Assembly: GCA_964636945.1 (NCBI GenBank)
Contig: CAZWVH010000058.1
Coordinates: 1-18,932, forward strand
DNA from: CAZADA01 sp964636945
Lineage (GTDB): Bacteria; Pseudomonadota; Alphaproteobacteria; Caulobacterales; Maricaulaceae
Length of the DNA: 18,932 nt
Reading direction: 5' to 3'
Notes under the pieces: model-generated
What the model saw: the letters and a program-made list of their open reading frames with translations, nothing else
Told to the model about the DNA's origin: nothing
The model's database searches: none
In this document: piece after piece, positions 13,769-18,932 of the stretch
How the letters are laid out: every line of letters begins with the position of its first letter
How positions within the stretch are numbered: the first letter of the stretch is position 1
Program-made: the position numbers and the translations under genes

Positions 13769-16019
13769 ATGGCCAGAGTGTGATGCGGTTTAGCGGCAAC
13801 GCTGCATCCGCAGCCACAACCCGGACGCCAGTCGCCTCTTTGCGTGTCGGATAGGCTCGGAATGAGAACGCCGCAGAATCGTTGACAAAGACTTCGACGA
13901 CCGAACCATCAACGTAGGCGCGCAGCTTTTCGATTGGGCCAAAGGAGTCTCGATGGTAAACACCAGAGAGAACGCGCGGCCCTTCTTCATCTGCTACGGC
14001 AAGGGTCGATCGAGATTTATCGAGCGTGACCGCCCCCGTTTCGGTGTCGATCAAAACACGGGTGATTTCCTGACCATCAGGGTGGACCAGCACCTCTAAA
14101 CCGATGACCCCATCTAAGGCCGGCTGGGCGAATTCAACTTCGAGCTCATAAGCTGCGTGTTCGTTCGCCACCTCAATCGACGCGTCTGTCAAGGGTTGCT
14201 CGGGCGAAATCTGGAGAGGTTCGCCGCGCAGGCCCATAAGTTCTGGAGCTGGGGCTTGGCCAAGGGTCTGACCATCGGGCATGAGGAACCAAACGCGGGG
14301 AAAACTGAATGTGTGCGCCCAACCTGCGTCTTCCTGGGATTGGGGGGATCGACGTTCGTCCACAATACCGATCGCCCTGAGGCGACCGTCTTCGGCGCGT
14401 TCGACGGTGGGAGCGAGATGGCCGGGGATCAGATCCAACATCTTTGGTTCAACGGAAAAGGGATGGAATTGTTCGCCATCCCAGCGTCCGGTCCAATACA
14501 CGCTCCTCGTCGCCATATCGCCATACTTTGAAACATCGCCGCCAATCGGCGCGACGGACAATACCCACACGTCGTTGGTCAAGGGTTCAAAAACCGGCAT
14601 TTCCCAGATGACTGAACCAACATCCATGCGTCCGTAGCGCTCAGAGACAAAATCCTCCCTATGGCTCCAACGTCCGCCGTCTTCACCTGCCTCCAGCACC
14701 CAATAATCAAGCCCGCCGCCGCTTGCGAGGGCGGCGCCTATGATCATGTGCCATGTTCCACCGGATCGGAACAGGTACGGGTCCCGGAAGTCGTTCACAT
14801 AGCGTGTGTTGATTATCGGGCCCATCTTTGACCAAGTTCGGAACTCGGGGTCTTCGCTCACCGCCATGGCGACGCCCGGATTGCTGGCCTTCAGGCGCTC
14901 AGAGTGATTGACGCTGGTATAGAACGCAAACGCCTTGCCGCCGTCGATGATCACATCGCCAGACCAAATGCCCTTCTGGTCAAACCCAAAATCGTCAGTC
15001 TGCAGTTCAGGCCAAAGTGCATCAGGCAAATGCCGCCACGTCAGCAAGTCCTGGCTGGCCATGTGTCCCCAATGCATCTGCGTTTTGTACGGCCCGTTGG
15101 GCGTGCGCTGGTAAAACAAATGCCATGTGTCGCCGTTCCGTACCATGCCGTGTGGTTCGTTTGTCCAATTGGCGGGTGGCATGGCATGGAAGCGAGGGCG
15201 CAGATGGTCGCCGGAGAACCGACTTTCCGGCACGGCGATCGAATCCATTGGGTCGGGAAGCGATGCGGCGTATTGCTGATAGTGGCTGTTAATCTCAGCA
15301 TCAGTCAAAGCGCGATCGTACAGCGTTAACTCATCATAGGCGGCATTAAGACGGTTGATTGTAAAATTAAGGAACTCGACTTCCTTGGCGCTTCGCGCCA
15401 GGACAAGCGGCGCTTGCGCTGAACGAAATTTAGCGCCTTGACGTAGGCGCTTAGCGGCGATCTCAACCCCGTTCAAAAACAGACTTGCGGTTCCCCGCTC
15501 GTGATCAATCCGCGCGGCAATGTGAGCCCACTCGTACTTCGGCAAAGGTGAAGGGGCGGCGACCTCAATGCGGCCGCGTGTGGTTGAGACCCAAAATCCC
15601 CAGTGGCCATATGTATCGATATAAAGATCAAATCCGTTGCGCCCATCGGTTTGATTGGCGATTGACGAAGGGGACAGTCTATTGACCGGAACTTCCAGAT
15701 CAGAAGGGTAACTCTCCAAGATCAGCCAAGTACTAATCGTAACGCTCTGTGCACCAGAAAGATCAATTGAGGAGGACGCCCAGCTTGAAAATCCGTCCGT
15801 GCGCCAAGCCATGCCCGATACGCCAGGGACCGCATCCGGGGCTGGAAACTGAGTTGAAATGTTTATGGCGTCACCAGTTGGGATTGAATCAGCGAGGAAC
15901 TCGAAAGAGCTCGAAAGTTTGGGTGACCGAATGTCATCAACGCTCTGCGCCCGGACCGTCGCCGTTGAGAATCCAGCTCCCATAAACAATGCGGCCAATA
16001 CGCTGATCACATATTGCAT
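13752..16019 (-). CDS. Exported LamG-GH32 protein with altered nucleophile motif (NEPHG)
   Basis: 755 residues. Signal peptide MQYVISVLAALFMGAGFSTA... with likely cleavage near AQ (24-25), so periplasmic or secreted. Residues ~60-250 form a LamG/concanavalin-A-like domain (STWLILESY, YGHWGFWV, WAHIAARID, SLFLNGVEI, YDELTLYDRAL). The GH32 module starts near 272 and includes WGHMASQDLLTW. RDP is at 412-414 and the acid/base Glu473 lies in WEMP. The nucleophile motif, normally NDPNG, reads NEPHG at 287-291, with Glu288 at the catalytic Asp position. A C-terminal beta-sandwich contains SVVEVFVND. It would attack fructan outside the cytoplasm or act as a binding protein. It is a single-gene unit with its own promoter and operator; GGGAGG precedes the ATG by 11 nt. 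I recall similar NEPH-type GH32 relatives but cannot verify them. Confidence 0.9.
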   Translation of the reverse strand: MQYVISVLAALFMGAGFSTATVRAQSVDDIRSPKLSSSFEFLADSIPTGDAINISTQFPAPDAVPGVSGMAWRTDGFSSWASSSIDLSGAQSVTISTWLILESYPSDLEVPVNRLSPSSIANQTDGRNGFDLYIDTYGHWGFWVSTTRGRIEVAAPSPLPKYEWAHIAARIDHERGTASLFLNGVEIAAKRLRQGAKFRSAQAPLVLARSAKEVEFLNFTINRLNAAYDELTLYDRALTDAEINSHYQQYAASLPDPMDSIAVPESRFSGDHLRPRFHAMPPANWTNEPHGMVRNGDTWHLFYQRTPNGPYKTQMHWGHMASQDLLTWRHLPDALWPELQTDDFGFDQKGIWSGDVIIDGGKAFAFYTSVNHSERLKASNPGVAMAVSEDPEFRTWSKMGPIINTRYVNDFRDPYLFRSGGTWHMIIGAALASGGGLDYWVLEAGEDGGRWSHREDFVSERYGRMDVGSVIWEMPVFEPLTNDVWVLSVAPIGGDVSKYGDMATRSVYWTGRWDGEQFHPFSVEPKMLDLIPGHLAPTVERAEDGRLRAIGIVDERRSPQSQEDAGWAHTFSFPRVWFLMPDGQTLGQAPAPELMGLRGEPLQISPEQPLTDASIEVANEHAAYELEVEFAQPALDGVIGLEVLVHPDGQEITRVLIDTETGAVTLDKSRSTLAVADEEGPRVLSGVYHRDSFGPIEKLRAYVDGSVVEVFVNDSAAFSFRAYPTRKEATGVRVVAADAALPLNRITLWPLRRPQ

Positions 16020-16057
16020 GGCGGTGTTGTCCTCCCTTTGTTGAGGGCGCCAAAGAA

Positions 16058-16071
16058 TGACGACGTTGTCA
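16058..16071 (-). promoter_or_regulatory. LacI-type operator copy O3 at the exported GH32 promoter
   Basis: TGACGACGTTGTCA on the + strand, palindromic at 12 of 14 positions and identical to operator O2 (TGACGACGTCGACA) at 12 of 14. On the minus strand it begins two bases after the proposed -10 box, as O1 does at the receptor promoter. This ties both units to the same regulator. Confidence 0.7.
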
Positions 16072-16073
16072 AT

Positions 16074-16102
16074 ATATTAATTGACGGATGATCGTCCGTC
16101 AG
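16074..16102 (-). promoter_or_regulatory. Promoter of the exported GH32 gene
   Basis: Minus-strand -35 CTGACG (16102-16097), a 17-bp spacer and -10 TAATAT (16079-16074). Each box matches the consensus at four of six positions, with ideal spacing. The start point would fall inside operator O3, consistent with repression. Confidence 0.5.
16082..16101. promoter_or_regulatory. 20-bp palindrome over the -35/spacer of the exported GH32 promoter
   Basis: TGACGGATGATCGTCCGTCA is palindromic except for one mismatched pair (18 of 20 positions). It differs from the LacI-type operator and covers the -35 region, so a second regulator or a second, variant site for the same regulator is possible. Confidence 0.5.
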
Positions 16103-16220
16103 GGCTTTGTTTTTGGCTTCACGAATGTGGCTCGTCGCCTCCCACCGCCTAGAAGATGAGCGCGAATGATTGCAGACTGAGCTGATTATCGGGGGCACAA
16201 TGCGCTTCTCCGACGGTGAA

Positions 16221-16266
16221 ACTTCTAATCCGACGGTTGCAGGTTCGAGTCCTGCCGGGGTCGCCA
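16221..16266 (+). other. 3' fragment of tRNA-Arg(UCU), probable attachment-site scar
   Basis: The 46 bases run from the anticodon arm to the encoded CCA: ACTTCTAATCCG gives the loop CUUCUAA (anticodon UCU) and the 3' stem strand. GCAGGTTCGAGTCCTGC is a perfect T-arm, and CGGGGTC-G-CCA is the 3' acceptor strand, discriminator and CCA. The sequence upstream has no D-arm, no 5' acceptor strand (GACCCCG expected) and no matching 5' anticodon stem, so this is not a complete tRNA. A tRNA 3' end starting at the anticodon loop is the typical core of tyrosine-recombinase integration sites. Because the fragment points rightward, the complete tRNA should lie to the left, beyond the window. A partial echo (cttctccgacgg) lies at 16205-16216. 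Confidence 0.7.
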
Positions 16267-16364
16267 TGTTGTCATGAGACCATTGCCGACCCGCGGCTGA
16301 CCGTCGCGGCCGCGGCGTTCACACATGGCGCTCAGAGATTCAGAGATAAAGATGAGAGCAAATT
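16267..16364. other. Gap between the tRNA scar and the META-domain gene; one GC hairpin
   Basis: Contains CCGCGGC (16291-16297) and GCCGCGG (16309-16315), a perfect 7-bp stem with an 11-nt loop. There is no T run on either side. It may have served as the tRNA terminator or as the end of the convergent META-domain gene. No coding sequence is supported. Confidence 0.4.
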
Positions 16365-18188
16365 TCAAATCACGCGTTGGCATTCGGGCAGGCGATGGCC
16401 GCGCAGGGTCAAGGTGGCGGTGGCGCCCCTCATTTGAAACGATGTGCCTTCAGGCTCAATCGAATCATACCGTGCGCCGGACCGATCCCTGGCGCGAGTC
16501 ATGAACACGTCGCGTCCGTCCACGCGCAAAGCCGCCGTATCGCCCATCGCGCCAACCACGATCAGCGATTTGTCGCAGCGAAATGTGCTCGCGAACAATT
16601 GGGGGGTAATCTCTTGCAGCGCAATCTCGCCAAGTTCGGCGCCCGTTGCGCTGGCGGTCACGGCATTGAGCGGGCTCACCCACATGGCGTCACCGTCGCT
16701 GGCAAGGGAAACCTCAATTTCAAGCGGCTCGCCTTCGCCGATGCTGGCTTGGTCCAGCTCGAATGAAAACGGCAATTGCTCCGTATTCTGGTTGACGTTG
16801 ATCCGCTCGGTGAGGATCGCGCTTTGATCGGCTTTGGAACGCACTTCAAGGGTGGCGACGCCGCTTTCTGGGAAACGTGATTGGCCCTGAATTGTCAGTT
16901 GACCCGAGATTTCGGGCTGGGGAGGCGCGGGCGGCGGAGCGGGTTCGGGATCAGGTATAGGATTGGGCCTGGCCTGCGTTTGTTGAACTTGCGGCGCGGG
17001 CGCAGCCTCAACTGTCCTGGTCCGGGCGGTGTTGGTGGACGCTGACCGCCGCGAATTGGCATCTAACGGCGGGGTCGCGCCCGATCGTGTCGACCGGTGC
17101 ACAGACGTGGTGACCGGAACAGCAGCAGCTGCCGCCATCGCCACAGCAGCGTCCAAATCCTCGCCCTCATACCCATTACGACGGCACGAGCCCGCCGGTC
17201 CGCCCGTCAAGGTGCTGGGCAGCACAATGGTCTGCCCTTCCCTGAGGCTGCGTGGATTGGGCGCCACGGTTTTGTTGGCGTTTGCCAGAGCTTGATAGCA
17301 ATGGCCTTGCCCGTACTCTTTGCGCGCAATGCTCCAGAATGTGTCGCCGCGATTCACGCGATAATTGCCAGAACTCACAGGCTGGCGCACAAATTTCGCA
17401 CGCTCAGTGCGCAATTCGTCACGCAAAATCAGCACATTGTCCTCAACCCGCCAGCGCTGCGTGGAGACCAGCATGGCGATCAATTGCTGCTCTCGCGCTG
17501 TGAGTGCGGAAGAACACGAATTGAGCTTGGCCGGATTGAGCGTCATTTCCAATGACGAAGCCTGGGCCAGATAGTGCCCGGACAATTGATTGCATCCGGC
17601 CGTGCTCGAATACAGGCCGCTATTGCGCTGAAAATAAATCTGCGGCGCATCGCTGAGGGTTTGGGGCGCCAACAACTCGCCGTCCAACTCGGCCAACCGC
17701 CACGCGCCCACAAGATCGCCGGGACCGGTTGCAGCATCCGATCCCGCGGCGGCGGCAACCATCCGCACATCGCCAGTGTTGTCGATCAGTGACAACACCG
17801 AGCTATTGACGCGCCAATGACTGGTCGAGGCCAACGCGTCGCGCAACGATCGCTCCGCATCGGCCATGCGCCGGCCACACGCCTTGGACGTGGACACCGA
17901 AGAGGCAAAGGTGAGCGTTGTTAACGCCACCGCATACCCGCCAGTTAGCCGGTTACATCCAAGGCTCGCAGCATATTCCCGGCTGGCGGTGTTGAACGTC
18001 AAACTCGGTTGCGCCTGGTTGCTCAAGGGTGTCACGGGAGCGCCATTCACCGATCGGATTACCCAATCGGTTTGCGTCATCAATTCGGGGTCGCCGCCGC
18101 CGAGAGTGGTCAAGGCTTCATTCGCTGTGGCGCAACAGGACAGCACCAGCAGAGCCATGATCGATAAAAGCCTTTTGACACCACGCAC
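16365..18188 (-). CDS. Multidomain envelope lipoprotein: META-META-LysM-YbaY-MliC
   Basis: 607 residues from a GTG at 18188 with GGGAGGAG 6 nt upstream; an in-frame ATG 51 bp earlier precedes the ribosome site. The short signal MRGVKRLLSIMALLVLSC places the lipidated cysteine at 18. Domains in order: META/HslJ-like 1 (~41-144, GCNRLTGGY) and META 2 (~158-260, AGCNQLSGHY). LysM (~275-325, YRVNRGDTFWSIA) should bind peptidoglycan. A proline-rich linker (~330-425) is followed by a YbaY/YscW-like sandwich (~427-513, ISGQLTI ... LPFSFELD). Last is an MliC-like C-type-lysozyme-inhibitor domain (~536-605) with SGARYDS and a probable FRC...PEC disulfide. Inferred role: envelope stress or lysozyme defence in the outer membrane, tethered to peptidoglycan. 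It is unrelated to fructan use and lies on the other side of the tRNA scar. Confidence 0.85.
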   Translation of the reverse strand: MRGVKRLLSIMALLVLSCCATANEALTTLGGGDPELMTQTDWVIRSVNGAPVTPLSNQAQPSLTFNTASREYAASLGCNRLTGGYAVALTTLTFASSVSTSKACGRRMADAERSLRDALASTSHWRVNSSVLSLIDNTGDVRMVAAAAGSDAATGPGDLVGAWRLAELDGELLAPQTLSDAPQIYFQRNSGLYSSTAGCNQLSGHYLAQASSLEMTLNPAKLNSCSSALTAREQQLIAMLVSTQRWRVEDNVLILRDELRTERAKFVRQPVSSGNYRVNRGDTFWSIARKEYGQGHCYQALANANKTVAPNPRSLREGQTIVLPSTLTGGPAGSCRRNGYEGEDLDAAVAMAAAAAVPVTTSVHRSTRSGATPPLDANSRRSASTNTARTRTVEAAPAPQVQQTQARPNPIPDPEPAPPPAPPQPEISGQLTIQGQSRFPESGVATLEVRSKADQSAILTERINVNQNTEQLPFSFELDQASIGEGEPLEIEVSLASDGDAMWVSPLNAVTASATGAELGEIALQEITPQLFASTFRCDKSLIVVGAMGDTAALRVDGRDVFMTRARDRSGARYDSIEPEGTSFQMRGATATLTLRGHRLPECQRVI

Positions 18189-18470
18189 CTTGCTCTCCTC
18201 CCACGACAATGCCCCTTGGGTGATCGGGCAGTGCTGCATGTGAAGGCGTTCGTGCTATCAGTCTGGTCTCAACAAAAAACTAACGCCTCAATGGATCATT
18301 ATGAGCGTTCATTAGCATGAAGGGTCACATAGACTTCGACGTGACCAAAATCCTCTTGACCTAAGCTCGGGTGAACAACCCCGCCCCCGGTTAAAGCGGA
18401 CGCGGATGGGCGATAATGCAAAGTCTCATCAGCGCCCGCGCATTCCCCGCGTCCACGCGCGCTGAGTTTT
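18189..18470. promoter_or_regulatory. Upstream region of the META-domain gene
   Basis: No gene is supported here. On the minus strand a CATAAT (18303-18298) could be a -10 box, without a good -35. An inverted repeat GGTCAC (18323-18328) / GTGACC (18341-18346) lies just upstream of it, where an activator might bind. Both are weak calls. Confidence 0.25.
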
Positions 18471-18917
18471 TTGAATGCGCCGCATCGGCGCAGTGCGCCA
18501 CGAATTCCCTCGGCGCTGGCTCGTCCAGTTCAACCGGCGCAGGCGCGGTTGACGTCCAGCGCCCCGTGCGTGGCGGACCCCGTGATCGGCCGGTTCTTGT
18601 CCAATGATCTGGTGAATGACATTGATCCGACAGGGCGAGCATGCGCACAATCAATGATCGGAGCCATTGGCAGCGGTGTTGGCGCTATCGTGATTGGGGG
18701 AATTCAACTTTTTGGCGGTCTCGTATCCGGTCAGGGGATTAGGCCCAGACACCTACTCGGCGCTAAAGTGCGATTAGTAAGAAATTTAGACGATGCCACG
18801 TACTATAATCGGACAAATATGGTTAATGGTGTGCCCCAATGGTATGTGACGAGGGATATACCAAAAGAAGATTTGCAAGTTTTGTATCATATCCCCGCAT
18901 TTAGTGCACTGCCATGA
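18471..18917 (+). pseudogene. Rhs-type C-terminal remnant with toxin-tip-like end
   Basis: The frame carries DPVIGRFLSNDLVNDIDPTG (18576-18635). This fuses the Rhs core hallmark DPxIGRFLSxD to the later DPTG motif; the ~20 residues normally between them (the NxYxYVxNNPxxxxD part) are missing. The large YD-repeat core upstream is absent, and the residues before 18576 do not look like Rhs sequence, so the ATG at 18471 is only a convenient boundary. After DPTG comes a glycine-rich hydrophobic stretch (IGSGVGAIVIGGIQLFGG) and then ~60 unrecognised residues ending HIPAFSALP. The last ~150 bases are clearly richer in A/T than the surroundings, as is usual for exchangeable Rhs toxin tips. It could be an orphan toxin module left by recombination; no known nuclease or deaminase motif was recognised. 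Confidence 0.55.
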
Positions 18918-18932
18918 CAAGAAAAGATGAAA
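18914..18932 (+). CDS. Start of a downstream gene, possible immunity protein (cut by window edge)
   Basis: ATG at 18914 overlaps the TGA of the preceding Rhs-tip ORF in an ATGA arrangement and begins MTRKDE. A small gene translationally coupled to an Rhs tip is usually the cognate immunity gene. Only six codons are visible, so this rests on position alone. Confidence 0.35.

Noticed and set aside
16195..16266. Complete tRNA gene ending at 16266
   Set aside because: No D-arm, no 5' acceptor strand complementary to CGGGGTC and no pairing 5' anticodon stem could be found upstream of the anticodon loop.
16007..16267. 86-codon minus-strand ORF beginning MATPAGLEPAT
   Set aside because: Its first part is the antisense translation of the tRNA-Arg 3' end, a well-known spurious ORF type, and the rest crosses the GH32 promoter and operator.
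18189..18239. ATG start 17 codons before the GTG of the META-domain gene
   Set aside because: No ribosome site precedes it, the added residues are not signal-like, and GGGAGGAG lies just before the GTG.
18391..18654. Short ORFs on both strands upstream of the Rhs-tip region
   Set aside because: They are mutually overlapping GC-rich frames with no recognisable domain, start signal or context.

Overview
The window looks like an alphaproteobacterial chromosome segment (Caulobacterales/Hyphomonadales-like). This rests on moderately GC-rich codon use, a TonB-dependent receptor working with a LacI-type regulator and an ABC importer, and a tRNA-Arg 3' end ending in an encoded CCA. The genus cannot be fixed from the sequence alone.

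Layout. 1-456: broken IS3-family transposase (an orfA fragment with an in-frame stop and an orfB N-terminal fragment). 513-12437: one long leftward gene series. In transcription order it encodes a TonB-dependent receptor, a surface-type lipoprotein with three tandem beta-sandwich modules, a ROK-family fructokinase, a lipoprotein solute-binding protein, two ABC permeases, an ABC ATPase and a cytoplasmic GH32 fructosidase. 12438-12652: divergent control region with two operator copies. 12653-13669: rightward LacI-family regulator. 13752-16019: leftward exported LamG-GH32 protein with its own promoter and a third copy of the operator. 16221-16266: the 3' part of a tRNA-Arg(UCU) gene without its 5' half, read as an integration-site scar. 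16365-18188: leftward lipoprotein fusing two META domains, LysM, a YbaY-like domain and an MliC-like domain. 18471-18932: degraded Rhs C-terminal (toxin-tip type) ORF followed by the start of a gene that overlaps it by ATGA.

How it works together (inference from families). The block is a self-contained locus for using sucrose, fructo-oligosaccharides or fructan. The LamG-GH32 protein would trim polymer outside the cytoplasm. The three-module lipoprotein would hold the polymer at the cell surface, in the manner of SusE/SusF. The TonB-dependent receptor would bring oligomers across the outer membrane and the ABC system across the inner membrane. The cytoplasmic GH32 would release fructose, which the ROK kinase phosphorylates. 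The LacI regulator is expected to control both promoters through a shared operator close to TGACGACGTCGACA, placed two bases after the proposed -10 at both promoters.

Points most worth a second look: the triple-module lipoprotein as a candidate proteobacterial surface fructan-binding protein; the exported GH32 with Glu instead of Asp at the nucleophile motif; the shared operator geometry; the tRNA scar, which suggests the whole locus lies on an integrated island; the strongly structured 165-nt gap inside the operon; and the META/LysM/YbaY/MliC fusion.
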